A stretch of 39,171 nucleotides of DNA from assembly GCF_002920635.1 (NCBI RefSeq), contig NZ_PQSR01000071.1, positions 1 through 39,171 on the forward strand, given 5' to 3'. The translations under genes and the position numbers were made by a program. A model generated the notes under the pieces. That model made no database searches, was not told the DNA's origin, and worked only from the letters and a program-made list of their open reading frames with translations. Positions 1 to 8,216 of the stretch are shown here, piece after piece; positions within the stretch are counted from its first letter, which is position 1; every line of letters starts with the position of its first letter. The DNA is from Streptomyces sp. Ru72. GTDB taxonomy: Bacteria > Actinomycetota > Actinomycetes > Streptomycetales > Streptomycetaceae.

Positions 1-1511
1 GCCGCCTGACGGACGGCGGCCAGCAGCCGTTCCCGCTCCGGGCGGTCGATCCAGCGGCCGTCCACCACCACGCCGTGGATCCGCCGCGTGTTGCGGATGT
101 CGCGCAGCGGGTCGGCGTCCAGCACCACGAGGTCGGCGGCCTTGCCCTGCTCCACGGTGCCGACCGAGTCGAGGCCGAGCGTGCGGGCCGCGTCCCGTGT
201 GGCCGAGCGCATCACCTGGGCCGGGGTCAGGCCCGCCTGGACGAGCAACGCCAGTTCGTCATGGAGGGCGAACCCCGGCACCAGATAGCCGGTCCCGGTG
301 TCCGTGCCGGCCGGCAGTCGCACACCCGCCGCGTGCAGCTCTCTCACCAGCAGCTGCCGGTGGGCGTGGATCGCCCGGATGCGGCGGGCCTGCTCGGGCG
401 TCCGCCCACTGGTCAGGGCCCGTAACTGCTCGGGCCAGGAGTCCACCTGCCAGGCCGGAAGGTACTGCCAGTCCTCGGCCCCGGCCGGTACCTCGTCGGG
501 CAGCTCCAGCGTGTGGTGCACGCTCAGCGTCGGGACGACCGCCGTCCCGGCCGCCGCCAGCCGCCGGAAGACGGCCCGCGCCTTGCGCGGGTCGTATCCG
601 CGGACCGCCTTCCACTCGAGCGGATGCACCTGCTGGAACCAGCTGTGGTAGCGGGACAGGCTGCTGGGATCGCTCGCGTCGATCCGGACGGCGGCCAGTC
701 CGCGCCGGACCTCCGCCTCGTGCGCCGAGGTCGACAGAAGCAGGGCGTGCAGATGCTCGATGCTGTGCTGACCGGCGTCACCGGCCTCGGTGATGCGTAC
801 GACGTCGGGGCAGTGGCCGAGGAACGGGATGTTCTGGCGCCGGGCCTCGTGGGCGACGGCCCAGTAGGCCTCCCGGGACAGCCGGGAGTACACCTTGACG
901 AAGTCCGCGCCCTCCCGCTTGACCCGGAGCACGGCACGACGGGCGTCGGCCGCGTTCGTCACCTCGATGTGCTCGCCCACGTCCTTGGCCCACAACGAAG
1001 GCTGCCCGTCGAGGATCGGGCTTGCGATGAGCCACCTGGCGCCGAGCAGCGTGCCGTTCAGAATCTGTTGCCGCCACGCGTGGTGGACGGGCCGGCCCCA
1101 CATCTCGCGCACCGTGGTCACCCCCGCGAGCGGGTACAGCGGCGGGATCACCGCGTCCGGGCCGTCGCTGTGGGTGTGCGCCTCGATCAGTCCCGGGATC
1201 AGGTACTTGCCGGTCAGGTCGACGGTCCGGACGCCGGGCCGGGGCCGCGTGCGCGCGCTGGGCGTCAGCCCGCTGATCCGGCCGGCCTCGACGACGACCG
1301 TCATGTCGGGCGCGGCGGGCCCGCCGGAACCGTCGATGACGGTGACGTGGGTGAAGGCGATCGCGGTGTCCGCGGCCCCCGACGCCCCGCGGGCCGTGGG
1401 ACGGCTGACGGGCGCGGCGGTCGCCGTTCCGCTGAGCGCGGCCCCCGCCACCACGGCCGCCCCGGCCACGAAACTCCGCCGCCCCGGACCTGGTTCGTGC
1501 TTCTCGGACAT
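1..1511 (-). CDS. Tat-exported amidohydrolase (3' end outside window)
   Basis: Metal-dependent hydrolase of the amidohydrolase superfamily, probably acting outside the membrane. The protein starts MSEKHEPGPGRRSFVAGAAV: a twin-arginine RRSF at residues 11-14 followed by an Ala/Gly-rich hydrophobic stretch, which reads as a Tat signal. The metal-binding HxH is in LIPGLIEAHTHSDG (H112, H114). Further along are a likely carboxylated Lys in DFVKVYS, His in FLGHCPD and HSIEHLH, and Asp in PAGTDTG, in the order usual for prolidase/imidazolonepropionase-like members. The frame is open from the ATG at 1511 to the window edge with no stop, so only the extreme C-terminus is missing. Substrate cannot be told; an amide, cyclic amide or Xaa-Pro peptide is typical of the group. 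It diverges from uppP across about 250 bases. Confidence 0.88.
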   Translation of the reverse strand, partial: MSEKHEPGPGRRSFVAGAAVVAGAALSGTATAAPVSRPTARGASGAADTAIAFTHVTVIDGSGGPAAPDMTVVVEAGRISGLTPSARTRPRPGVRTVDLTGKYLIPGLIEAHTHSDGPDAVIPPLYPLAGVTTVREMWGRPVHHAWRQQILNGTLLGARWLIASPILDGQPSLWAKDVGEHIEVTNAADARRAVLRVKREGADFVKVYSRLSREAYWAVAHEARRQNIPFLGHCPDVVRITEAGDAGQHSIEHLHALLLSTSAHEAEVRRGLAAVRIDASDPSSLSRYHSWFQQVHPLEWKAVRGYDPRKARAVFRRLAAAGTAVVPTLSVHHTLELPDEVPAGAEDWQYLPAWQVDSWPEQLRALTSGRTPEQARRIRAIHAHRQLLVRELHAAGVRLPAGTDTGTGYLVPGFALHDELALLVQAGLTPAQVMRSATRDAARTLGLDSVGTVEQGKAADLVVLDADPLRDIRNTRRIHGVVVDGRWIDRPERERLLAAVRQA

Positions 1512-1758
1512 GTCCTTCGCCCCCTTGAGCTCTCCTGTTCGCTACGACTCTGGACCGGACGGGGCGGCAGCACAGTGGGCCGAGCCGGTGGATCAGGGGG
1601 TGGTGCCGGCACCACCCCGTGCGGTGGGTGCATCAGCGGCCGCCGCGGCGGCACCCGGGCCTGCGACCTCGCTGGTGACCCCGTTGGCACGGCCGCTACT
1701 ATTCAGGACTTGCGCAATCTTTGAAGTGATCTGTGTTTCGTGAGGAAAGAGGTCCCCG

Positions 1759-2673
1759 ATGCCCGCGTTGTCCTATGGCGAGGCCGTGGGTGTCGGCCTA
1801 CTGCAAGGCGTCACCGAGCTCTTCCCGGTCTCCAGCCTGGGCCACAGCATCCTGCTGCCCGCACTCCTGGGCGGGCACTGGGCCCGCGACCTGAACGTCA
1901 CTGCCGAGAACTCGCCCTATCTCAGCGTCCTGGTCGGTCTGCACCTGGCCACCGCCGTCGCGCTCGTCGTCTACTTCCGCCGCGACTGGGCCCGCGTCAT
2001 CGGCGGCCTGATCTCCTCCCTGCGCACCCGCCGTGTCGACACACCGGAGCAGAAACTCGCCTGGCTCCTCGTCGTGGGCACCCTCCCGGTGGGCGTCGCC
2101 GGACTGGCGCTGGACCACTTCCTGCGCACGGTGCTCGGCCGGCCCATACCCGTGGCGCTCTTCCTCACCCTCAACGGCCTGGTGCTGTACACCACCGAAC
2201 GACTGCGCAGGGGCGGCACCGGGCGGCACCGGGCCGAGCCCGCCCCCACCGACGGACACCCCGACCCCGGCGAGCTGTCCGACCACCGCCTCGCCCAGCT
2301 GACGTACCGCCAGGCGGCCCTCATAGGAGCGGCGCAGATCCTGGCGCTGTTCCCCGGCATCAGCCGCTCCGGCTCCACCATCAGCGCCGGCATCCTGCGC
2401 GGGCTGGGCCATGAGGACGCCGCCCGCTTCGCCTTTCTCCTCGCCACCCCCGTCATCGGCGCCGCCGCCCTGCTGAAGGTGCCCGAGCTGTTCGGCCCCG
2501 CCGGTGACGGAATCCGGGGGCAGGTGCTCGTGGGCAGCATCGCCGCGTTCGCCGCCGGATACCTCGCGGTGGCCTTTCTGACGAGGTACTTCGAGACCCG
2601 CTCCCTGACCCCCTTCGCCGTCTACTGCGCCCTCGCCGGCCTGGGCGGCCTCGCCTTCTTCACCCTCGCCTGA
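1759..2673 (+). CDS. uppP: undecaprenyl-diphosphatase (UppP/BacA)
   Basis: Integral membrane phosphatase that converts undecaprenyl diphosphate to the monophosphate carrier used in peptidoglycan and wall-polymer synthesis; overexpression is known to raise bacitracin resistance. Both signature motifs are visible: an E-rich GVTELFPVSS at residues 17-26 and PGISRSGST at 199-207. Hydrophobic segments lie between them. At 304 residues it is about 30 longer than the E. coli protein (273); the extra length is a polar, charged loop around residues 148-182. The ATG at 1759 is preceded by a purine-rich AAAGAGG. An ATG-less upstream frame starting near 1740 is not coding. The next gene (PIG-L deacetylase) starts 34 bases downstream on the same strand and may be co-transcribed. 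Confidence 0.95.
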   Translation: MPALSYGEAVGVGLLQGVTELFPVSSLGHSILLPALLGGHWARDLNVTAENSPYLSVLVGLHLATAVALVVYFRRDWARVIGGLISSLRTRRVDTPEQKLAWLLVVGTLPVGVAGLALDHFLRTVLGRPIPVALFLTLNGLVLYTTERLRRGGTGRHRAEPAPTDGHPDPGELSDHRLAQLTYRQAALIGAAQILALFPGISRSGSTISAGILRGLGHEDAARFAFLLATPVIGAAALLKVPELFGPAGDGIRGQVLVGSIAAFAAGYLAVAFLTRYFETRSLTPFAVYCALAGLGGLAFFTLA

Positions 2674-2707
2674 CGGGCGGACAGGAGGGCGGCGCTACCC
2701 TGCGGCC

Positions 2708-3451
2708 ATGACCGAGCCACGGAACGAGCAGCTCGAAGCCATGCCGGCCGACTGGCGCCGCGCCCTCGCCGTCGTCGCCCACCCCGACGACCTCGAGTAC
2801 GGCTGCGCGGCGGCCATCGCCGGGTGGACCGACGGAGGCCGCGAGGTGGCGTATCTCCTCGCAACCCGCGGCGAGGCCGGGATCGACTCGCTGGAGCCGT
2901 CGGTGTGCGGACCACTGCGGGAGCGGGAGCAGCGGGAGAGCGCCGCGGTGGTCGGCGTGTCCACGGTGGAGTTCCTGAACCACCGGGACGGGGTCGTCGA
3001 GTACGGGGTCGCGCTGCGCCGGGACATAGCGGCGGCGATCCGACGTCACCGCCCGGAGCTGGTCATCACCCTCAACCACCGCGACACCTGGGGCGGCGTC
3101 GCCTGGAACACCCCGGACCACGTGGCCGTGGGACGCGCCACCCTGGACGCGGCCGCGGACGCCGGCAACCGGTGGATCTTCCCCGAGCTCACCGAGCGCG
3201 GACTGGAGCCCTGGGACGGGGTCCGCTGGGTCGCCGTCGCCGGTTCCGCGCAGCCCACGCACGCCGTGGACGCGACAGCGGGACTCGAACGCGCGGTGCG
3301 GTCACTCCTCCGGCACCGCACCTACATCGAGGCGTTGACCGACGAGGACCCGGAGACCTACGCCCGGTCCTTCCTCACGGCCCAGACCGAGGCCGCGGGG
3401 GAGCGGTTCGGCGGGACACCGGCCGTGGCCTTCGAGCTGTTCAGCCGTTAG
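2708..3451 (+). CDS. PIG-L (LmbE-like) deacetylase
   Basis: Zinc-dependent N-acetyl-sugar deacetylase family (LmbE/PIG-L). In actinomycetes the family includes MshB and Mca of mycothiol metabolism and enzymes that deacetylate GlcNAc-containing natural products. The diagnostic AVVAHPDDLE places H25, D27 and D28, and a third ligand is H138 in NTPDHVAVG. Length is 247 residues, normal for the family. No signal peptide is evident, so it is probably cytoplasmic. It sits 34 bases after uppP. It is shorter than MshB (about 300 residues) and lacks an obvious MshB-specific C-terminus, so I leave the substrate open. The start ATG at 2708 is the first in a frame that reads well from residue 1. Confidence 0.9.
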   Translation: MTEPRNEQLEAMPADWRRALAVVAHPDDLEYGCAAAIAGWTDGGREVAYLLATRGEAGIDSLEPSVCGPLREREQRESAAVVGVSTVEFLNHRDGVVEYGVALRRDIAAAIRRHRPELVITLNHRDTWGGVAWNTPDHVAVGRATLDAAADAGNRWIFPELTERGLEPWDGVRWVAVAGSAQPTHAVDATAGLERAVRSLLRHRTYIEALTDEDPETYARSFLTAQTEAAGERFGGTPAVAFELFSR

Positions 3452-3481
3452 CGCGTCCGCTCAGCCGTCGGCTGCGGCCGC

Positions 3482-3685
3482 TCAGGCCTTCGCGCCGTCC
3501 ACTCTGCCGGCCGTGCGCAACGGTGCCACCGCCCGTCCGTCCGGCAGCAGTTCGCCGGTGTCGTCGAAGACGATGGTGCCGTTGCACAGCCGGTACCACC
3601 CCTGTTCGGGGTGGGCGGAGACGATGACCGCCGCGTCGTGGTCGGGGCGGTCGGCCGATGGGCACTCGGGCCGGTGCGTGCACAT
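3482..3685 (-). CDS. DUF5999 family small protein
   Basis: Small 67-residue protein beginning MCTHRPECPSADRPDHDAAV. The MCxHxPxCPSA opening, the SAHPEQGWYRLCNG core and DDTGELLPDG are the marks of the Streptomyces-restricted DUF5999 family, function unknown. Start chosen at the ATG at 3685, not the longer in-frame extension to 3763, because a GGAGAG ribosome site lies five bases upstream and family members begin at this methionine. Three Cys plus His near the N-terminus could bind a metal; that is inference. It converges with the PIG-L gene, with only 30 bases between stops. Confidence 0.8.
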   Translation of the reverse strand: MCTHRPECPSADRPDHDAAVIVSAHPEQGWYRLCNGTIVFDDTGELLPDGRAVAPLRTAGRVDGAKA

Positions 3686-3920
3686 GACGTCTCTCCAGGG
3701 GTCGTACGAGGTCTGCCTCTGTGGTAGCGGAGTTTGTTTTCGTACGAGTGAGAGGACCCCCACGGGCCAGGAAACTCAACGGTGAGCTTTCCCGGCCCCG
3801 CGGTGCTCCGTTGCTGCGCTGTCCATGAGGCGACCGTACGTGCGCCGTGTTCCCACGGCCACTCACCGGCCGCCGGGCGGGTGCCGTCCCGGCACGGGAA
3901 CCGCCGATTAGGGTTACTTC

Positions 3921-4751
3921 ATGCACGCACCCTCCACCCAGCGTTCCGGCCTGCGCGGCGACTGCGGCTCCTGCTTCGCCCTGTGCTGTGTCGCCCTGCC
4001 CTTCGCCCGCTCCGCCGACTTCGCGGTCGACAAGGACGCCGGAACGCCCTGCCGCAACCTCCAGGGCGACTTCCGCTGCGGTGTCCACTCCGAGCTGCGG
4101 CAGCGCGGCTTCGCGGGGTGCACGGTCTACGACTGCTTCGGTGCCGGGCAGAAGGTCTCGCAGATCACCTTCGGCGGGCGGGACTGGCGCTCGGGCGGCC
4201 GGGAGCACGCCCGGCGGATGTTCGGCGTGTTCCCCGTCGTGCGGCAACTCCACGAGCTGCTCTGGTACCTGACCGAGGCGCTCACCCTGCCCGCGGCCCG
4301 CCCGGTCCACGCCGATCTGCGCCGCATGCTGGACGAGACCGAGCGGCTGACCCTGCGGACCCCCGAGGAGCTCGGGGAGTTGGATGTGGGCGCGCACCGG
4401 CAGGAGGTCAACGTGCTGCTGCTGCGCACCAGTGAGCTGGTCCGGGCCGGGACCGGCCGCCGTACGAAGGACCGGCGGGGCGCCGATCTCATCGGCGCGC
4501 GTCTGAAGGGAGCCGACCTGCGCGGTGCCAGTCTGCGAGGCGCCTGTCTGATAGCCGCCGACCTCACGGGCGCCGACCTGCGCCACGCGGATCTGATCGG
4601 CGCCGATCTGCGGGACGCGGACCTCGCGGACGCCGATCTGACCGGTGCCTTCTTTCTGACCCAGCCACAGATCAATGCGGCGCGGGGCAGCGCGGGCACC
4701 CTGCTCCCGGCGTCCGTCACGCGCCCCGCCCACTGGACGGCGCACCTCTGA
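3921..4751 (+). CDS. Cys-rich pentapeptide-repeat protein
   Basis: 276 residues in two parts. The N-terminal part has eight cysteines before residue 75 (C15, C18, C22, C23, C44, C53, C67, C72). The first four make a CxxCxxxCC cluster reminiscent of the YkgJ-type zinc/iron-chelate-binding domain. The C-terminal part, about residues 185-240, is a run of A(D/N)LxG pentapeptides such as GADLIGARLKGADLRGASL, which would form a short right-handed quadrilateral beta-helix of about 11-12 repeats. The function of such proteins in streptomycetes is not known; a few pentapeptide proteins mimic DNA and inhibit gyrase, but nothing here points to that. The ATG at 3921 has no strong ribosome site; upstream there is only TTAGGGTTACTTC. 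Confidence 0.85.
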   Translation: MHAPSTQRSGLRGDCGSCFALCCVALPFARSADFAVDKDAGTPCRNLQGDFRCGVHSELRQRGFAGCTVYDCFGAGQKVSQITFGGRDWRSGGREHARRMFGVFPVVRQLHELLWYLTEALTLPAARPVHADLRRMLDETERLTLRTPEELGELDVGAHRQEVNVLLLRTSELVRAGTGRRTKDRRGADLIGARLKGADLRGASLRGACLIAADLTGADLRHADLIGADLRDADLADADLTGAFFLTQPQINAARGSAGTLLPASVTRPAHWTAHL

Positions 4752-4805
4752 CGGTTCCGTGGCGACCACGTGGCCTGGTTGGCGCACGCCCCGATCTCCG
4801 ATAAG

Positions 4806-4824
4806 TTAGGCAAGGCTTACCTAA
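4806..4824. promoter_or_regulatory. iron box (DmdR/IdeR-type operator)
   Basis: The 19-bp site TTAGGCAAGGCTTACCTAA is an inverted repeat with TTAGG/CCTAA outer arms and closely matches the established actinobacterial iron box (TWAGGTTAGSCTAACCTWA) bound by the iron-dependent repressors DmdR1 and IdeR. It ends one base before the ribosome site of the DUF2470 gene, where bound repressor would block transcription when iron is plentiful. Confidence 0.85.
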
Positions 4825-4836
4825 GGGAGGTTGGGG

Positions 4837-5559
4837 ATGGGTCACCGTCACGCCTGGACGGCCGCGCCGGTCGCTGCGCAGCGTGCCCGCTCGGTGCTCG
4901 CCGCCGCATGGTCCTGCGCCGTGACCGCGCGGGACGGACGGGAGGAGTTCACCGGCGCACACTCCGTCGCCGCCGACGGCCGGGTGCTGCTGCGCCCGCC
5001 CGAGGGCAGCACACTGCTCACGGCCGCTCTGTGCGCTCCCCGGGGAGAGCCGTCTGTGGTGCTGGAGTTCGCCGACGTCGCGCCTGTTCCGATGCGGTCC
5101 CGGATCCGCGCCCGGCTGTGGCTCGCGGGCGAGATCGAGCCCGAGGGAGACCGGCTCGCCCTGCGGCCGGCCCGGATCGCGCTGCGCCGGGCGAACGGCG
5201 TGGTCGTCGTCGACCTCGACGAGTACGCGAGCGCCGAGCCCGACCCGCTCGTCGCCGCCGAGGCCGGGCTGCTCACCCACCTCGCCGACGCCCACCCGGA
5301 CGCCGTCCAGCGGCTGACCCGGCTCGTCGATCCGGGCAGCCTGCACAGCGCCGTACGGGTCCAGCCCCTCGCCGTCGACCGGCACGGCCTGACGCTGCGC
5401 ATCGAGCGGGCCCGCGACCACGGCGACGTACGCCTGCCGTTCCCCGAGCCGGCGGACACGGTCGCGCAGCTCGCCGAACGCATGCACGCCCTGCTGGCGC
5501 AGGCCGCCCGGGCCTGCCCGCGCGCACTGCTGCGGCAGCGCACGGACGGTGACCGGTGA
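4837..5559 (+). CDS. DUF2470 domain protein, iron-regulated
   Basis: 240-residue protein. The C-terminal half (DPLVAAEAGLLTHLADAHPDAVQRL... then RIERARDHGDVRLPFPEPADTVAQLAERMHALL) fits DUF2470, the domain fused to the C-terminus of HugZ-type heme oxygenases and found alone in many actinomycetes. The N-terminal half resembles the split-barrel part, but I see no clear heme ligand. The ATG at 4837 was chosen over an in-frame TTG at 4831 because GGGAGG at 4825-4830 gives normal spacing to 4837. A near-perfect iron box lies directly upstream, so expression should rise under iron starvation. A role in heme-iron release or iron homeostasis is inferred from the domain and this site. Confidence 0.85.
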   Translation: MGHRHAWTAAPVAAQRARSVLAAAWSCAVTARDGREEFTGAHSVAADGRVLLRPPEGSTLLTAALCAPRGEPSVVLEFADVAPVPMRSRIRARLWLAGEIEPEGDRLALRPARIALRRANGVVVVDLDEYASAEPDPLVAAEAGLLTHLADAHPDAVQRLTRLVDPGSLHSAVRVQPLAVDRHGLTLRIERARDHGDVRLPFPEPADTVAQLAERMHALLAQAARACPRALLRQRTDGDR

Positions 5560-5704
5560 GGCGAACGGCTCGTCGACAACCCCCGGTTCACCGCTCACGC
5601 GGCCGAGGGGAAAGACGTCGGCCTCAAGGCGCGCTCGCCGAGCGTGCACTCGGCAGGCGCAATGGTCCGGCCCCGCACGCCGGCCGCCTCCCGGAGCGGG
5701 ACAG

Positions 5705-6237
5705 TCACCAGTCGCCGTCCTCCACCGGCTTCTCCGGTGCGTCACCGAGCGGCTTCACCTGGTGCGGCGAGGGCTGCTGCCACGGCTCGCGGTCGTCGCC
5801 GAGCCAGTCGCCGACCGGTTCGATGCGGCCCAGGGTGTCCGTGGGCGCGAGATCCTCGCCGTCCTCGTCGTAGTAGTCGAACCACGGCAGCCCGGCCTGT
5901 GTGTACGCCGCGGATCCCGGCCGAGACGCGCACTCCAGGGCCTGCCGGAGACGGCGCACACCTTGCCGGCGCCCACCTGCAGGGCGGCGGGCTCGGACGC
6001 CTCGAATCTCAGCCACATGGCCTCCCGCAGATACACCGGCAGCATCACGCCGCCGCGCGCCCGCCAGTCGGCCGGCACCGTCTCGGCGTGGTCCTCCACC
6101 CGGCGTACGGGGAACTCGCCCAGCCCCGGCGGCAGCGGATGCGTGCCCTTCTCCGGCAGCCGCAGCGTCCGCATGAAGCCGACCCGCACACCCCCCGGCA
6201 GCAGCAGCCGGTTCCCCTCGATCCGCACCGCGCCCAT
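5705..6237 (-). pseudogene. broken gene with the middle deleted, unknown family
   Basis: Two well-coded pieces in different reading frames. From the ATG at 6237 a frame reads MGAVRIEGNRLLLPGGVRVG through REAMWLRFEA and GKVCAVSGRPWSARLGRD. Near 5905-5925 it turns into nonsense. In another frame, coding resumes as AAYTQAGLPWFDYYDEDGED and runs through PVGDWLGDDREPWQQP to a stop at 5705. From memory of streptomycete homologues, both pieces belong to one longer conserved hypothetical protein whose central region is absent here, so this looks like an internal deletion leaving a frameshifted fusion. Function of the family is unknown to me. Confidence 0.72.
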
Positions 6238-6271
6238 GCGCCCCGCCCCTCTCCCCGTCCGGTGGCCCGTC

Positions 6272-7549
6272 CTACCTGGAACGCCGGGGTGGCTCCGTGC
6301 GGTTCCGGCGCCGCCGAAGGTCACGCATCAGGGTGAACCGAGGCTCGCGCACCAGGTCCCAGAGCCTGGCCAGACGCGGGTTGCGCTCGCGCTGCTCCCG
6401 GGTGCCGCGGTCCAGCTCCTCCAGCAGGCGCCCGGTGCGGTGCTCGATGTCCAGCTCGTCCAGGATGCGGTTGACCTCGGTCAGCACCGCGCCGTGGAAC
6501 TGCCACTGGCGGCTGTCGCGTTGCACCTCCTCCAGCAGCAGCTGGGCCAGCTTGTCGCGGGTCGCCCCCGCCGTGACCAGCTCCTCGGTGAGCCGGGCCT
6601 CCGCGGACTCGGCGCTGCGGCTGACATCGGTGGTGACGAGCACCGCGAAACTGACCACTGCGTCGCCGATCTCCGACAGCAACCGGTCCAGCGTCGCCCC
6701 GATCTCCGACTCGAACAGCGGCTCGGGTTCCCGCTCCTTCGCCAGGTCGGCGAGGGTGCGGGAGATCACCCGCAGCACCACCGTGACGATCTCCAGCGTG
6801 TCGAGTCCGGTCCGCAGCACGATCCGGTGCAGCAGGCCCTCGCGGACCCGCGGGTTGAGCTTCAGACTGTCCTCGGCCTGCCGCAGCGCGGCATCCACCA
6901 GGACGATGTCGTGGTCCAGCCGGCGCGCCTCGTGCAGCCGTGCGGCCGCCTGCGCGGCCGGCGTGTGGCCGGCGGCCTCCTCCCCGACGCGCAGCATCAG
7001 CTGGCGGATCCGGCGCGCGAGCCCCTCGATGGACTCACCGGCGGCCCCCACCCACACCGGGGGAGCGATGAACAGATTGGTGGCGAGGCCGACCACCGCG
7101 CCGATGAGCGTCTCCACGACCCGGGCCCAGGCGGTGCTGCCGACCTGGGTCACCCCTAGGACGAGCATGCCGCTGATCGCGACTTCCTGCACGAACTCTC
7201 TGACCCGTACGAGATGCCCCACGGCCAGCGAGGCCAGGATGATCAGGGCGAGGCTCCACCAGGTCAGGCCCACCAGGATGCTGAAGGCGATCGCGATGAC
7301 GACCCCGGCCACCACGGAGTTCACCCGGCGCACACCGGTGGTGAGCGTCGCGTAGAGCGTCACCTGCACGACGAGGAGCGCGGTCAGCGGCGCGGTCAGG
7401 GGAGCCGGCTCCGGGCTCAGGCGCAGGGCGACGACATACGCGACGGTCGCGGCCGCGGTCGAACGCACCGCCTGGACGACCTCGGGCTCCTGCCGCCACC
7501 TGGCGATCCGGGCGGCGATCTGCGCCCAGGCATCACGGACATCTCGCAT
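6272..7549 (-). CDS. FUSC / aromatic acid exporter family protein
   Basis: 425-residue membrane protein. The N-terminal half has about six hydrophobic segments (for example TVAYVVALRL, ALTALLVVQVTLYATL, SVVAGVVIAIAFSILVGL, LALIILASLAVGHLV, ISGMLVLGVTQ, LIGAVVGLATNLFIAPPVWVG). The C-terminal half is a long soluble helical region rich in Arg/Glu, with coiled-coil character. This is the layout of the FUSC / ArAE family, known from the aromatic carboxylic acid efflux protein AaeB. Substrate here is unknown. Start taken at the ATG at 7549 (MRDVRDAWAQIAARIARW) with AAAGG upstream; the frame is open further but the extension is low-quality sequence overlapping the next gene. Confidence 0.82.
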   Translation of the reverse strand: MRDVRDAWAQIAARIARWRQEPEVVQAVRSTAAATVAYVVALRLSPEPAPLTAPLTALLVVQVTLYATLTTGVRRVNSVVAGVVIAIAFSILVGLTWWSLALIILASLAVGHLVRVREFVQEVAISGMLVLGVTQVGSTAWARVVETLIGAVVGLATNLFIAPPVWVGAAGESIEGLARRIRQLMLRVGEEAAGHTPAAQAAARLHEARRLDHDIVLVDAALRQAEDSLKLNPRVREGLLHRIVLRTGLDTLEIVTVVLRVISRTLADLAKEREPEPLFESEIGATLDRLLSEIGDAVVSFAVLVTTDVSRSAESAEARLTEELVTAGATRDKLAQLLLEEVQRDSRQWQFHGAVLTEVNRILDELDIEHRTGRLLEELDRGTREQRERNPRLARLWDLVREPRFTLMRDLRRRRNRTEPPRRSR

Positions 7550-7635
7550 CCCCAACGCCTTTCCCTTGGCACCCAGGCATCGAACGTACACAACAGGCCC
7601 GGCGGTCGTCGCCCGGGGGGCGGCCCAGTGCGCTG

Positions 7636-8130
7636 TCAGGTGCCGAGTTTGTCCAGGAAGGCGGACAGGTTGGCCGTCATCCGGGCGATCTGCTCCTCCA
7701 CCGTGAGGCTCTCCTGGAAGCGGCCCCCGGCCTCGGGGACCTTCTTTCCGCGCACGTACAGGGAACACGCGAGGTCGGTACACATGTACACGCCGACCGA
7801 GTTGCCCTCGCGGCCGGCCGCGCCGGCCTTCCTGGCCGTCATCAGGGACACGCCGCTGCCCGGGTGGGTGGTCAGGCACAGCGAGCACATGCTCCGGTGC
7901 AGGAAGCCGCGCTGCGAGGACGGGAAGCGCAGCGCGACGCCGACGAGCCGGTCGGCACGTTCGACGACCAGATAGCTGCGATCGGGTGCCCCAGGATCCC
8001 GCCAGCCCAGGAAGTCCAGGTCTTCCCAGGGGCGTTCGCCGAGGTCACGGGGTATCGCCAGGCGTTTCGCCTCTCCCTTCGAGCAGTTGATGAAGGAGTT
8101 GCGGATGTCCTGCTCGGTGAGCGATCTCAT
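7636..8130 (-). CDS. FBP domain protein (FusB-like EF-G-binding)
   Basis: 164-residue protein of the FBP family, whose founding member FusB/FusC of staphylococci binds elongation factor G and frees it from fusidic acid-stalled ribosomes. Visible marks: the N-terminal helix NSFINCSKGEAKRLAIP, the WEDLDFLGWRDP segment, and a treble-clef zinc site made by CSLC (C82, C85) and the pair C117/C122 in MCTDLACSLYVRGKK. Start set at the ATG at 8130, with AAGGA seven bases upstream; the open frame to 8217 crosses the promoter palindrome. Streptomycetes carry these proteins commonly, and whether this one confers resistance or acts in ribosome recycling is not shown by the sequence. Confidence 0.86.
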   Translation of the reverse strand: MRSLTEQDIRNSFINCSKGEAKRLAIPRDLGERPWEDLDFLGWRDPGAPDRSYLVVERADRLVGVALRFPSSQRGFLHRSMCSLCLTTHPGSGVSLMTARKAGAAGREGNSVGVYMCTDLACSLYVRGKKVPEAGGRFQESLTVEEQIARMTANLSAFLDKLGT

Positions 8131-8161
8131 GAGGAGTCCTTGCGCGGGTACGAAGCCTGGC

Positions 8162-8180
8162 AACCTAGGGTCCCTAGGTT
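8162..8180. promoter_or_regulatory. perfect palindrome before the FBP gene
   Basis: AACCTAGGGTCCCTAGGTT is a perfect inverted repeat of nine-base arms around one central base. It lies 32 bases upstream of the FBP start, and its right arm read on the minus strand contains TAGGTT, a plausible -10. It also lies 36 bases before the start of the divergent DUF3626 remnant. It reads as a repressor operator for one or both genes; the regulator is unknown. Confidence 0.5.
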
Positions 8181-8216
8181 CTTGCCTAAAGTAGTAGGTT
8201 CCATCGGGGGTGGCCA

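Noticed and set aside
1..1724. Long plus-strand open frames over the left-edge amidohydrolase
   Set aside because: They are GC-rich shadows; the minus strand carries HxH, carboxy-Lys and the Tat signal in one continuous frame.
8178..8192. Second iron box before the FBP gene (TTAGGCAAG on the minus strand)
   Set aside because: The left half matches the box at 4806, but the right half reads AACCTAGG with only six bases between TTAGG and CCTAG instead of nine, so the dyad is wrong.
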